Positions 33,381-42,106 are shown, counted from the first letter of the stretch. The stretch is DNA of 64,000 nucleotides from Phycisphaerales bacterium (GCA_030602885.1 JAUVYV010000003.1:62001-126000), one strand, 5' to 3'. Translations and numbers: made by a program. The notes: generated by a model from the sequence alone, not told the origin.

Positions 33381-34319
33381 ATGGCCAGAGGAAGAACAAA
33401 AAAGGGCAAGGCGAAACGGATATCGTTCACGTCCGGGGTATCGAAGAGAAAGAAAAAAGCCCGGACGGCAGGTGGTCCGTCTCTGAGAGGGTTTCTGAAA
33501 GCGCTGGCCGTCGTCTTTGTGCTGGCCGCTCTGGTGGTCGGCCTTATCTATCTTGATAAATACCTAAAGCAGGACCTTGGCATCGGCGCCAGGGCCGGAG
33601 TGATTGAATTTGCAGGCGAGATGCCGGACTGGGTGTCAGAAGAGCTCAGCAAGCGAGTTTATGCGGCAGCGACCGCAGGCGGTGAGGATTTGCGACTCGA
33701 TGAAGATGCAGCGGCCTCGGTGCAGCAGAGCATCGAAACACGCGTCCCCTGGCTTGCCGAGGTCAGAGTGGAGGTGACGGGCGAGAAGATACGGGTGTAC
33801 GGACGGTGGCGCAGGCCGACAGCGCTTGTCAAGTGGGGTTTGGAAAAGTTCTACGTTGACGACGAGCTTGTTGTGCTCGATTATGTACCGGTCTCGAATC
33901 TGCCCATAGTGACAATAACGGGGCTGACGGTCGGGGCAAATGCACCGGTCGTCGGGGACATTTGGTCGGGTGAGGACCTGAATGCCGCTTTGGCCGTGCT
34001 GACCCGGCTGGAGCGGATGGATGCCGTTGTGACGCCGGACAAACCGCTGCTTGCCGAAATCGAAACCATCGACGTCGCCAACTTCGAGGGCCGGCGGGAC
34101 GCACGGGATGCACATATTGTGCTTTACGCCAAGGACCGTACGCAGATTATCTGGGGCGCTGAGGTCGGGATGTGGCAGCGATATCTCGAGGCCACCGACG
34201 AGCAAAAGCTGGCGAAGCTGTACACGTATTACGAAGAGTATGGCACACTGTCCGGCGTCAAGTACATCAACCTCCGCGACCCGCAGCAGACTATCCACCT
34301 GCCGATTGATAAGTATTAA
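33381..34319 (+). CDS. ftsQ: FtsQ-like division protein
   Basis: 312 residues. A very basic N-terminus ('ARGRTKKGKAKRIS') precedes one membrane segment ('FLKALAVVFVLAALVVGLIYLD'), then a POTRA-like and beta domain ('VPWLAEVRVEVTGEKIRVYGRWRRPTALVKWG', 'KFYVDDELVVLDY', 'HIVLYAKDRTQIIWGAE', 'KYINLRDPQQTIHLP'). This topology and the position directly after ddl are those of FtsQ, a bitopic divisome protein. Sequence similarity to model FtsQ is weak, so the name rests on context and topology. ftsA/ftsZ do not follow. Confidence 0.75.
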   Translation: MARGRTKKGKAKRISFTSGVSKRKKKARTAGGPSLRGFLKALAVVFVLAALVVGLIYLDKYLKQDLGIGARAGVIEFAGEMPDWVSEELSKRVYAAATAGGEDLRLDEDAAASVQQSIETRVPWLAEVRVEVTGEKIRVYGRWRRPTALVKWGLEKFYVDDELVVLDYVPVSNLPIVTITGLTVGANAPVVGDIWSGEDLNAALAVLTRLERMDAVVTPDKPLLAEIETIDVANFEGRRDARDAHIVLYAKDRTQIIWGAEVGMWQRYLEATDEQKLAKLYTYYEEYGTLSGVKYINLRDPQQTIHLPIDKY

Positions 34320-34329
34320 CCCGCATTTC

Positions 34330-34360
34330 TCACAGCCCTGTGATTTCAGGCGTTTTTTTT
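34330..34360 (+). terminator. Possible intrinsic terminator after ftsQ
   Basis: TCACAG and CTGTGA form a short stem 11 bases after the ftsQ stop, and eight Ts lie nine bases further on. The stem is short and the gap to the T tract is long, so this is tentative. Confidence 0.4.
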
Positions 34361-34790
34361 GTGGCAAACGGAGGTTGAATTGTCCCGAATCTTTTTCCGG
34401 GCATCGATTTTCAGATGCGGTGCGGGTTCTGCGCGGCCCTGCCGGGTCGGTTGAAAATTGGTCCCCGGTTTGAGGTCTGAACTGGGCCCCGCACCACGAT
34501 GGGTGCGGGGTTCTGCGCTGCCCTCGACAGGCTCCGGCAGCTTGAAAAATTGGGTTCGTTTTGGGTTTGATTGGGTTCGTTTTTTCATTGTCGCAACTCG
34601 CGATTTTCGTCTTAACTCTTTCTTGAATAGAGGGTTAGGTCTATTTCTTGCATTTTTTGAATTGGGTTTGAATTGGGTTTGTTTGGGTTTGTTTTTCCGC
34701 AGTCCGAAGGTCGCGTATTTTCCGTAATTCCTTTTCTTATAGAGAGTTAGGTTCATTTTTGTTTTTTGGAAATTGGGTTCGTTTTGCATA
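34361..34790. repeat. GGGTTTG/GGGTTCG repetitive intergenic tract
   Basis: The plus strand carries many copies of GGGTTTG and GGGTTCG spaced by T- and A-rich bases (for example AATTGGGTTTGAATTGGGTT), plus a GC-rich hairpin CCCCGCACC-ACGAT-GGGTGCGGGG near 34483-34505. The track ORF on the minus strand (QTQFKPNSKNARNRPN) is the translation of this repeat, not a likely protein. Similar tracts are common between genes in Phycisphaerae assemblies (recalled, not searched). Confidence 0.6.
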
Positions 34791-34791
34791 A

Positions 34792-35337
34792 TTACACTGT
34801 TTGGCGGATGATGTTTAGCCGTTGGATTTCGAGTATTGTTTTGTAGAGACTGTGCTCGATTCTGCGTTCGTACATGAGGAGTCGTTCGAGGACCCTTGCA
34901 TTTGACAGGTCGTTTATGGCGGCCCGGCCGAGGGCTAAGGAATCGTCTGAGGGGTTTTGGCCGGGGTTTGAGCGGTCGGGGAGGTTCAAGTGGAGCGATT
35001 GGGCGAGTTTTGCCAGTGGGTTAGAGCTATTACGCTGGAGCATGGCGTCGATGGCCTGGTTCTGGAAGCGGACGGAGCGTTTTAGCCGCCAGGAGAGGGA
35101 GATAACGCGGTCTGCGAGCATTGATTCCATTGGGCTGGTGGGGTTTAGCTCGGTGAGCATCTGGTCTCGGTAGAGGTCGAAGTCGGCCTGTGATTCGCCG
35201 GCGATTACGGGCTGGCGGGCTAAGAGGCCGTGTTTGAGGGAGTTTTGCGCGGCGACGGCCTTGCCCCTGGGGGTGCGTGGGCCGGTTGATTTTAGAGCGT
35301 TAAGACGGTTTGCTTTGTTTTGAGCCGTTGTAGCCAT
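34792..35337 (-). CDS. Conserved hypothetical protein of the 'NALKSTGPRTPRGKA' family
   Basis: 181 residues. The N-terminus 'NKANRLNALKSTGPRTPRGKAVAAQNSLKHGLLARQPVI' is a distinctive, widely repeated block in Planctomycetes and related bacteria (known by pattern; function unknown). The middle is helical and the C-terminus ends 'YERRIEHSLYKTILEIQRLNIIRQ', resembling a DNA-associated or regulatory helical protein. No catalytic motif. It lies alone between repetitive DNA on both sides, which suggests it belongs to a repeat-associated or mobile unit. Confidence 0.65.
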   Translation of the reverse strand: MATTAQNKANRLNALKSTGPRTPRGKAVAAQNSLKHGLLARQPVIAGESQADFDLYRDQMLTELNPTSPMESMLADRVISLSWRLKRSVRFQNQAIDAMLQRNSSNPLAKLAQSLHLNLPDRSNPGQNPSDDSLALGRAAINDLSNARVLERLLMYERRIEHSLYKTILEIQRLNIIRQTV

Positions 35338-36143
35338 GATTTGGTCCTCCGAATTTTTGATACTGTATTAAGTTTTTAATTGTTAGATGGGTATTATACA
35401 ACATAGGAAGTTAGATGTCAAGTTAATTTTTTTTAATTTAGCCACCCTTCGACAAGCTCAGGGCAGGCAGAGTTCACAGAGATTCATTTTTTAGACAGGA
35501 TTGACAGGATTAGCAAGATTTCTGTTCGCTGTGGACAGAGGGGAGGTTTACCACGAAGGACACGAAGGGACACGAAGATTACAGCGGGCAGATTGGCTTT
35601 GTGTACTCGGCAGGTTACTCTCTGAAAGCGAGCTTTCTCCGAGTAACCATACCTTCGTCCACGGAATCGCTACGCGTTTCTCTTTGGGAGCCAATCTGTC
35701 CTATGGGTGGGTAGATGGAGTTGGGGCAAAGGGGGCTTGAAACCGCTAAATATTAACAGCGAAAAAGACTTGCTTTCTCGGGCTATCTCTATAGGATGTG
35801 GTTATGGAAAGTTGTGGATTGTTTGGACAGATTGGCAGTTAAGGGAGAGGCATCCTCTGTCAATTCGGCAGGTGAGTCGCTTTTTTGTAAAGATGTTTTT
35901 AAGATGACACGCCGATTTCTTGTCGAAAAACGACATATTTTTCATAATACCAAGAAAACAGGTAGCTTGGCACGCGTTTTGCGGGAGAGTAAGTAAATAT
36001 TTGGAATAGTCAGTTGCCGAAGGGTCGGCGGCTGGACAAGGTTAGCATCGTACGGATTTAAAGCATCACACACCGCCTACCGTTTCTTCTGGCTTCCGGA
36101 TGACAATATAAACACAGAGCCAATTAGCTTGAAAGGGAAAAAC
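35338..36143. other. Non-coding, repeat-bearing region upstream of the TIGR04141 pair
   Basis: No gene is supported in this 0.8-kb stretch. It has an AT-rich start, dispersed phrases such as CAGGATTGACAGGATTAG and CACGAAGGACACGAAGG, and a nested palindrome at 35589-35708. The track ORFs at 35501, 35707 and 35796 lack recognisable content. Confidence 0.55.
35589..35708. repeat. Nested inverted repeat (120 bp)
   Basis: CAGATTGGCT (35589-35598) pairs with AGCCAATCTG (35699-35708). Inside it GGTTACTC (35613-35620) pairs with GAGTAACC (35641-35648), and GAAAGC (35624-35629) with GCTTTC (35632-35637). The three nested stems are perfect. No coding content. It may be a small non-autonomous element or a structured RNA. 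Confidence 0.65.
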
Positions 36144-36347
36144 ATGGCAGGGAAATGCCCACATTGTGGCAAAATTATAACGTCGTTGCGATTCAAGTCA
36201 GTGGATGCCTCTGAGCCGTTTGGATTGTCCTGGAAGGCGATCACATATAACTGTCCATTCTGCAATTCTGTCCTTGGCTGTCAAATCGATCCTATCGCGG
36301 TTAAAACTGATATCGTCAATGCAATAGCCAAGAAGTTATCGATCTGA
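36144..36347 (+). CDS. Small double-CxxC zinc-ribbon protein
   Basis: 67 residues from the ATG at 36144 (track start 36129). 'CPHCGK' near the N-terminus and 'CPFCNS' about 30 residues later give a four-cysteine zinc ribbon. The rest is 'IITSLRFKSVDASEPFGLSWKAITYN' between the knuckles and a short hydrophobic tail. It ends 13 bases before the TIGR04141 gene on the same strand, so it is probably its operon partner. Function unknown. Confidence 0.65.
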   Translation: MAGKCPHCGKIITSLRFKSVDASEPFGLSWKAITYNCPFCNSVLGCQIDPIAVKTDIVNAIAKKLSI

Positions 36348-36360
36348 TGCGACGTTAGCC

Positions 36361-37944
36361 ATGGCACAAAAGATTGCAACAAATAAGCTAAGCATCTATC
36401 TTATCAAGAACGAATATACCGAGCATGGGGATATTTTAAAAGATTCCTCTTCGTCCCTGAAGCATAAGAAAGTGGCGGGGATAGGGACTTTCTATTATGG
36501 GGAATCTCATTCTTTTCCGCCTTCTTGGATATCTAAGTTTTTTGGCTCAGCGCTGGGCGATGATGTCAATATCTTCAGCGCGAGCGCAAAAGGGTTATTG
36601 CTAATGGAGGTTAAGGAAAGAATCTTTGCTCTTGCATTCGGTTATGGATGGCAATTCTTGAGGCCCGGCATCTATGAAGAGCGGTTTGGTTTGAAAACGG
36701 CATTGAGCATCATTGACTCCGAAAACCTGAGGAAGATTGAGAAGAAAAACATGGTTACAGTTCCCAAGGATACGAGCGAGCAGTTGAGCAAGGCGGGCAT
36801 CGCTGCTGATTTTGGGATAGACATAGAACAGGATTTAATCCGTGCGATTACTGGCAAAACCATAGACGAAAAGCGATATGGCAAAAGCGTAACGGGAAAA
36901 GACTCGTTAAGTGTATCAGTAAAGGTCGAACTTGGTTCGGTCAGGGATTTCCTCAAGTTGTGCTACGAGTGTTATTTGAGCAATGGTTACAAAAAGAATT
37001 TCGACTGGATCGACCAAATTTCGGAGATCAAAGACCCCAATCTCACTGAGGCGCTTAATGAAGGATTGGTGGATAACCTCAAAAACGGTGATCTGAAAAA
37101 GACGTGGATGGCGGTGCCCGAATTATTGGATTGGGAGAAAGTTTCGGGTTTCAAGTACTCGACGGCTCGCAAGGAACAAGTGAAGGACGACATTGATATT
37201 CCAACATTCCTGAGTTCTCTTACCACGGATCAAAGGGACAACCTCGACATCGACCTTCTTAAAAGAAAATCAGCTTATTGCATCGGGACACAAAATGACG
37301 AGATAATGCATCATTGGAACGCTTTTAGTTGCTTGTACTGCGAAGAGCATGACGCCAGCAAGATGAAAACGTACCTACTAAGTAATGGCAAATGGTATGA
37401 AATCGAATCGAATTTTGCAGCGGAAGTGAATGAGGATTTCCAAAATCTAAGAAATACTGGTTCGTCAATAATCCTTCCGCCTTTCAACCATAAAAACGAA
37501 AATGAGTACAATAGAGCAGTCGCACAAAGCAACGGCACATTCTGTTGCATGGATTGCAACCTTATTAATCATGGTGGAGCGCACAGCAAGATTGAATTCT
37601 GCGATTTGATGACCAATGACAAGAAGTTTATACATGTTAAGCGCTACGGCGCATCTCGTGTGTTAAGCCACCTATTCTTCCAAGGGTTGATATCTGGAGA
37701 ATTGTTCTTGGGGGATCAAGCATTCAGAGAGAAAGTGAACGCAATACTTCCGGATCGTTTCAAAATAAGTGATCCAACAGCAAAGCCAATACCTGCCAGT
37801 TACGAGATCATATATGGAATTATTAGCACTTATCCCGGTGATTTGGAAATTCCGTTCTTCAGCAAAGTTAGCATAAGAACGGCAAGAAGACGATTAGAGA
37901 CTTTTGGATACAAGGTCTCTCTGCTAAAAATTGCAACAATTTGA
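36361..37944 (+). CDS. Sporadically distributed TIGR04141/DUF6119 family protein
   Basis: 527 residues. 'NKLSIYLIKNEYTEHGDILKD' at the start, 'GIYEERFGLKTALSIID' and 'TVPKDTSEQLSKAGIAADFGIDIEQDLIRAITG' near residues 95-175, and 'CCMDCNLINHGGAHSKIEFCDLMTNDKKFIHVKRYGASRVLSHLFFQG' near residue 400 are hallmarks of the TIGR04141/DUF6119 family. It occurs patchily, often in islands with restriction or defence genes; its biochemical role is not established. It is more AT-rich than the surrounding genes and lies next to repeats, which fits horizontal transfer. Confidence 0.8.
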   Translation: MAQKIATNKLSIYLIKNEYTEHGDILKDSSSSLKHKKVAGIGTFYYGESHSFPPSWISKFFGSALGDDVNIFSASAKGLLLMEVKERIFALAFGYGWQFLRPGIYEERFGLKTALSIIDSENLRKIEKKNMVTVPKDTSEQLSKAGIAADFGIDIEQDLIRAITGKTIDEKRYGKSVTGKDSLSVSVKVELGSVRDFLKLCYECYLSNGYKKNFDWIDQISEIKDPNLTEALNEGLVDNLKNGDLKKTWMAVPELLDWEKVSGFKYSTARKEQVKDDIDIPTFLSSLTTDQRDNLDIDLLKRKSAYCIGTQNDEIMHHWNAFSCLYCEEHDASKMKTYLLSNGKWYEIESNFAAEVNEDFQNLRNTGSSIILPPFNHKNENEYNRAVAQSNGTFCCMDCNLINHGGAHSKIEFCDLMTNDKKFIHVKRYGASRVLSHLFFQGLISGELFLGDQAFREKVNAILPDRFKISDPTAKPIPASYEIIYGIISTYPGDLEIPFFSKVSIRTARRRLETFGYKVSLLKIATI

Positions 37945-38212
37945 TTCAACCGATACCGCCCACCTTTGAATCCGATGTCGAAGAATTTTTAATTGAGTTT
38001 CTGCAAGCGCAGAGTTCCGGTAATTTGGTTTGATTCCCGTTTCAGTCCTTTTGTGATAATCATTTCACAGCTCAAAGCAGCATAAAATGCTGGCATAGAC
38101 CTCAACGACAACTCTCTCGCGCTGAGCTGCGACCAAGCCAACAGAAAAACGTGGCGGAAAAAATGCCAGAAAGCTATCATAGCCGGAAAATGCAGGTTTT
38201 GAGGATATTGGA

Positions 38213-38893
38213 ATGGATGAGCAATACGGCCTGATATTCGACCTTGACGGCGTCATCGCCGATACCGAATCGGTCAACGTCCGCGCAACGGCAAAGGCAT
38301 TCGATGAGCTTTTCGAAATTGCGGACGTAAAACCGGAAGATTTCGAGGCCGGGCTCGGCAGGGGGGCTGAAGAATACGTCAAGGCCGGTGCCCGAGCACA
38401 CGGCATTGAGCTGACCGACGAGCAGGCAAGGCAAGCCGCGAAACTGCGACAGCAATGCTTTCTGCAAATCCTCACAGCCGAACCGCTCCCGCCTTACCCC
38501 GGCGTTATGGCCCTTATTGATGCAGCCCTCGTATCGGAAAATGTTAAGGTTGGTATCGCTACATCGGGCACACTCGAAAAATCCCGTGCCGCACTCGAAG
38601 CCGCTAAAATACCTTACCGGAAGATGGTCTATGTCAACGGCGGCGACGTCAAAAACAAAAAGCCCGACCCCGAATTATTTTTGACCGCTGCTAAGCGTAT
38701 GAATCTTACCCCCGAACGATGCGTCGTCATCGAAGACGCCCCCAACGGAGTCGAAGCCGCCAAAGCCGCCGGCGCAAAATGCATTGCCGTCACCAACACC
38801 ACTTCTGCGGACAAGCTTGCACAGGCAGAGATTATCGTAGAGTCTCTGGAAGATATCGATTTGAACAGAATCATCGGTTTGATAGACGGGTGA
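38213..38893 (+). CDS. HAD-superfamily phosphatase / beta-phosphoglucomutase-like
   Basis: 226 residues; GAGG lies upstream of the ATG. Motif I 'GLIFDLDGVIADTESVN' holds the nucleophile Asp, motif II 'VGIATSGTLEKSRAALEAA', the conserved lysine in 'VKNKKPDPELFLTAAKRM' and motif III/IV 'CVVIEDAPNGVEAAKAAGAKCIAVTNTT'. The four-helix cap between motifs I and II marks subclass IA. Likely a sugar-phosphate phosphatase or mutase. Convergent with the DUF434 gene downstream, ten bases away. Confidence 0.88.
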   Translation: MDEQYGLIFDLDGVIADTESVNVRATAKAFDELFEIADVKPEDFEAGLGRGAEEYVKAGARAHGIELTDEQARQAAKLRQQCFLQILTAEPLPPYPGVMALIDAALVSENVKVGIATSGTLEKSRAALEAAKIPYRKMVYVNGGDVKNKKPDPELFLTAAKRMNLTPERCVVIEDAPNGVEAAKAAGAKCIAVTNTTSADKLAQAEIIVESLEDIDLNRIIGLIDG

Positions 38894-38903
38894 ATGGGGG
38901 GAT

Positions 38904-39629
38904 TTACATGTGTGGCGACAGGTCAATAATCCGGGCGTGGGCAAGTCTTTGTTTGATGATTTCCGCCGCAAGGTTCACCCACTTCTTACAGCCGTCAAGA
39001 ACAACACTATCGCTGCTGGCGACAATATGTTCTGATTTAATCAAGCGGGCATCGGGACTGATTGTAAGTTCGATTTCCCAATCCCATTCGTTGTCGCGTG
39101 CGAGTTCTCCGATTAGAGTTTTCAGCCGTCCGCTGTTGGAAACGGGACTATCCAAAAGCCACAATACCCGGCCTGGTTTCGCCTCTTCCAGGAAGCTTCC
39201 TATCAGCTCAATCGCGGGTATAGTCTCGGTGACTTTGCGATATGTCCCGTGTATGCCCGCTAAATCCCGAAAGCAGCCGTCCCGTCCTTTGAAAATCAGA
39301 CCCCCGCTCATTGCCGCTTCGACGGTGATGAGACAATTATATCCGTCAATGGCAATATCCCGCCCGTTTATAGCGTCGGGCTTAACCAGTTTTTGCGTTC
39401 TTAATTCAAGCTGCTCATCCGAACACGCGCTTCGCATAACCGCCAATCGCTGCCGCTGTGTCAGTGCAAACCGGTCACCCACTAATTTCAAAGCGCTCTT
39501 TTCCGCATACCCCTTCGAAAGCAAAAGCGAATAGTCAGCCAGCGCAGACCGCAGCTCACACATCATCTCCGGCGCAAAAAGCTTCGCATCCGCCGGATGT
39601 TGTCCTCTATGTGTCCTTTTGTCGGGCAT
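38904..39629 (-). CDS. DUF434 domain protein
   Basis: 241 residues from the ATG at 39629 (MPDKRTHRGQHPADAKLF); the track start 32 codons upstream lies in non-coding DNA. The DUF434 block is 'RGQHPADAKLFAPEMMCELRSALADYSLLLSKGYAEKSALKLVGDRFALTQRQRLAVMRSACSDEQ', followed by a DUF5616-like C-domain with 'DIAIDGYNCLITVEAAMSGG' and 'VLWLLDSPVSNSGRL', which may be a PIN- or nuclease-like fold; function unproven. A palindrome resembling a foldback-element end lies 29 bases upstream. Confidence 0.75.
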   Translation of the reverse strand: MPDKRTHRGQHPADAKLFAPEMMCELRSALADYSLLLSKGYAEKSALKLVGDRFALTQRQRLAVMRSACSDEQLELRTQKLVKPDAINGRDIAIDGYNCLITVEAAMSGGLIFKGRDGCFRDLAGIHGTYRKVTETIPAIELIGSFLEEAKPGRVLWLLDSPVSNSGRLKTLIGELARDNEWDWEIELTISPDARLIKSEHIVASSDSVVLDGCKKWVNLAAEIIKQRLAHARIIDLSPHM

Positions 39630-39657
39630 GGCACTGGCCCTTTGTCTCTTTGCCTTC

Positions 39658-39679
39658 GAGCCTATCCTAAAACAGGCTC
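39658..39679. repeat. Short palindrome resembling the foldback-element terminus
   Basis: GAGCCTATCCTAAAACAGGC followed by TC, then TTA. Its first 12 bases match the reverse complement of the right end of the 177-bp element (GAGCCTATCCTA), and its own ends GAGCCT/AGGCTC are inverted. It may be a terminal remnant or chance; the flanking TTA adds interest. Confidence 0.45.
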
Positions 39680-39825
39680 TTACTTGTGGACACGATAACA
39701 CATCATTTTCGTGCGGACAACTCAATTCCGTTCGCTACTGCCCGAACAGATAGAATCGAATTGACACCGCTCGTTTCTATGCCTACCATTAGTTCTTCGC
39801 AGGTTCGCTTTTGCAGGAATTACAG

Positions 39826-40698
39826 ATGCCCAGTCATAACCTGGCACAGGTAAAGATTGATGATTTGGAAATCATCGGTTACTCGGTCGCAGGCGAAGAA
39901 ACCGTGGTCGCTGTGCCGCGGCTCGACGTCTGCTTCGACATCGGCAAGGCCCCAAACCAGGTCATCTCCATAAATCACGTCCTGCTCACCCACGGCCACA
40001 TGGACCACGCCGCCGGAATTGCTTATTACCTTTCCCACCGTAAATTCTGCGGCCAGTCACCCGGCACCATCCTTGCCCCGACAAATCTGCTGCCCTGGAT
40101 AGAGCAGCTCATCAACGTCTGGTCTCGCCTCGACGGCAATAAGGTCCCTGCAAATCTCGTCGGTGTAAAACCCGGCGACGAATATCAGATAAAGCCAAAT
40201 CTCTTCACCAGGGTCTTCCCCACAAAGCACACCCGCGGCTCCGTCGGCTATACCGTCCTCGAAAAGCGAAAAAAACTTAAACCCGAATACACAAAGCTCA
40301 CCGGCGGACAGATTGTCGAGCTCAAAAAGCAGGGCGTCACCATCGATTATCCCCTCGAAATACCTATCGTTACCTACCTCGGTGACACACAGCGCGTTGA
40401 TTTCTCACAGCTAAAGTACATCGCCCAGAGTAAAATCCTTATCGCCGAATGTACCTTCTACGTCGATGAGCACATCAGAAGGGCCGAAGCCGGCAGGCAC
40501 ATGCACATCAACGAGTTCGTTTCACTTGTAGAATCACTAAATAACGAGCACATCATAATCACGCACGCTACACAGCGAACCCCTCTGCGAGAAATACGCA
40601 GGATTCTAAAAGAAAACCTGCCCCCCGAAAAATACAAGCGAGTAACGCTGCTTATGGCCGACAGACAAAACCCCCGCCGCCGTCACTCGCCCCAGTGA
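39826..40698 (+). CDS. Metallo-beta-lactamase fold hydrolase, RNase Z-like
   Basis: 290 residues from the ATG at 39826 (the track start is a TTG). The zinc motif 'HVLLTHGHMDHAAGIAYYL' (HxHxDH), then 'TKHTRGSVGYTVL' with a conserved His, 'IPIVTYLGDTQRVDF' with Asp, and 'NNEHIIITHATQRTPLREI' with the final His, together fit an RNase Z/ElaC-like or related MBL enzyme. It lacks an obvious exosite, so tRNA 3' processing is possible but unproven. Confidence 0.75.
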   Translation: MPSHNLAQVKIDDLEIIGYSVAGEETVVAVPRLDVCFDIGKAPNQVISINHVLLTHGHMDHAAGIAYYLSHRKFCGQSPGTILAPTNLLPWIEQLINVWSRLDGNKVPANLVGVKPGDEYQIKPNLFTRVFPTKHTRGSVGYTVLEKRKKLKPEYTKLTGGQIVELKKQGVTIDYPLEIPIVTYLGDTQRVDFSQLKYIAQSKILIAECTFYVDEHIRRAEAGRHMHINEFVSLVESLNNEHIIITHATQRTPLREIRRILKENLPPEKYKRVTLLMADRQNPRRRHSPQ

Positions 40699-41019
40699 GC
40701 TGCCGTTGCTGCTCTCTTTTTAGCAAAAGGCCTCTTATCGGTCCGGCATATCTTTGAGCTTGCCCTGCTTTCTCAACACATTCGCAAGATTGCCCCGTGC
40801 TACCGGGTAGTCGGGCTTCAGATTTCATGCAAGACAAATCCCAAATCAGCTCAAACCGTGAGCCGCTCAAAGTGGAACTTCTTTAGACACAGATTAACAC
40901 TGATTTACACGGATTTATATTTTTATGTCTCTGTGTTCTCTCCTGGGGAGTCCTACCGGACTGTGACCTCTGTGGCTAATACAAATTCCTATACCATCAA
41001 GCTGACGCTTCATTATCGC
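40699..41019. other. Intergenic region with dispersed phrases and a TPR remnant
   Basis: This gap between the MBL gene and the glycosyltransferase (convergent) contains the phrase TTTAGACACAGATTAACACT and similar repeated fragments, and a short minus-strand TPR-like remnant. No intact gene was found. Confidence 0.5.
40735..40821 (-). pseudogene. Fragment of a tetratricopeptide-repeat protein
   Basis: On the minus strand a short frame reads 'LKPDYPVARGNLANVLRKQG' then KLKDMPDR and stop, which matches a TPR helix pair (kPdyxxAxxNLAxvLxxqGkl). A TGA lies just upstream in frame, so only the last repeat of a former TPR protein remains. Too short to be certain. Confidence 0.4.
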
Positions 41020-42075
41020 TTAGCTGGCCCTGCCTTTCGCTTTTTCGGCCTCTCTGCGAAATATCTCCGCATATACCTTCTCGTAGCCCGCCGCCATCTT
41101 ATCTATCGTAAAATTCGCCTCAACGTGCTCTCTGCAGCGCTTGCGACTTATCTTCTCGATTTTCCCAGCCGCTTCAACCGCCTCATCCACGTTGTTCACC
41201 AGATACCCCGTTTCTTTATCGGCGATTACTTCACGACACGACCCCAGATCCATCGCAATAACCGGCACTCCCGCCGCCATCGATTCAGCCATCACCAGAC
41301 CGAAACGCTCCGGGATTGTATTGAGATGAATAACCGCATAAGCTTCCTTGAGAAGTGCGTCACGCTGTACAGGGTTCACCGGCCCGATATACCGAATCGA
41401 GCTGTCATTGACATACGGTTTGATGAAATTATCGAAGTAGCTCTCGTCCTGAATTATCCCTGCTATTATCAAATCCATCCCACACTTCCGGGCGACCTCT
41501 ATCGCCAGATGTGCCCCTTTGTCCGGATGTATCCGCCCGAAGAAGACCAGATTGTCCCCGGGCTTGTCTCTGAACGTCAGATTCGAAAGGTCAATCCCGT
41601 TATATACCGTCGCCACATAAGGCAGCTCCGCATCTCTGTCCGAATCGCTTATCGATACGTAATATGTCTCTTTGTGGTCGCGATAAACCCGAAGTATGTC
41701 CGGGTCTGAAAAGCCGTGGATGGTTGTCAGCATAGGCGTTTTTATCAACGGCAGATACGTCAGCGGGATATAATCGAAATTACTGTGAATCAAATCGAAC
41801 TCGCCCGCACGCTTCATCACCTTGCCGATGTGCAGAACCGTCGAGACCAGCGGGATTTGGCTTTTGTCCTCTTCGTAGCCGCGCTCGACAAAACCAACGA
41901 GCTTCGCCTTCGTCTGCGATTCCTTTGTGGCAAAGAGCGTTACATTCTTCCAGCCGCGGGCCACGAGCCCTTCGGTTATGTTGCTTGCCACCGTCTCCCA
42001 CGCACCGTACGCTCTTGGCGGTGTTCGCCACGCAACCGGCGCCAAAATCGCTATCCGTTTGTCCTTGATATCCAT
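41020..42075 (-). CDS. Glycosyltransferase family 4 protein
   Basis: 351 residues from the ATG at 42075, with GGAGG about ten bases upstream. The N-domain 'RIAILAPVAWRTPPRAYGAWETVASNITEGLVARG' and C-domain 'DNLVFFGRIHPDKGAHLAIEVARKCGMDLIIAG', then 'PERFGLVMAESMAAGVPVIAMDLGSCREVI' with the nucleotide-binding EX7E, fit GT4 enzymes that use UDP- or GDP-sugars. The adjacent upstream nucleotide-sugar dehydrogenase suggests a surface polysaccharide role. Acceptor unknown. Confidence 0.85.
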   Translation of the reverse strand: MDIKDKRIAILAPVAWRTPPRAYGAWETVASNITEGLVARGWKNVTLFATKESQTKAKLVGFVERGYEEDKSQIPLVSTVLHIGKVMKRAGEFDLIHSNFDYIPLTYLPLIKTPMLTTIHGFSDPDILRVYRDHKETYYVSISDSDRDAELPYVATVYNGIDLSNLTFRDKPGDNLVFFGRIHPDKGAHLAIEVARKCGMDLIIAGIIQDESYFDNFIKPYVNDSSIRYIGPVNPVQRDALLKEAYAVIHLNTIPERFGLVMAESMAAGVPVIAMDLGSCREVIADKETGYLVNNVDEAVEAAGKIEKISRKRCREHVEANFTIDKMAAGYEKVYAEIFRREAEKAKGRAS

Positions 42076-42106
42076 TCTTGTTATTCCTCCAGCCGGCACC
42101 AATCTC

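Noticed and set aside
34346-34789. Minus-strand ORF of 147 codons
   Set aside because: It is the translation of the GGGTTTG/GGGTTCG repeat tract, rich in N, P, K and T, with no domain.
35501-35996. Three overlapping plus-strand ORFs (35501, 35707, 35796)
   Set aside because: They span repeats and a palindrome, lack Shine-Dalgarno sites and show no family-like segments.
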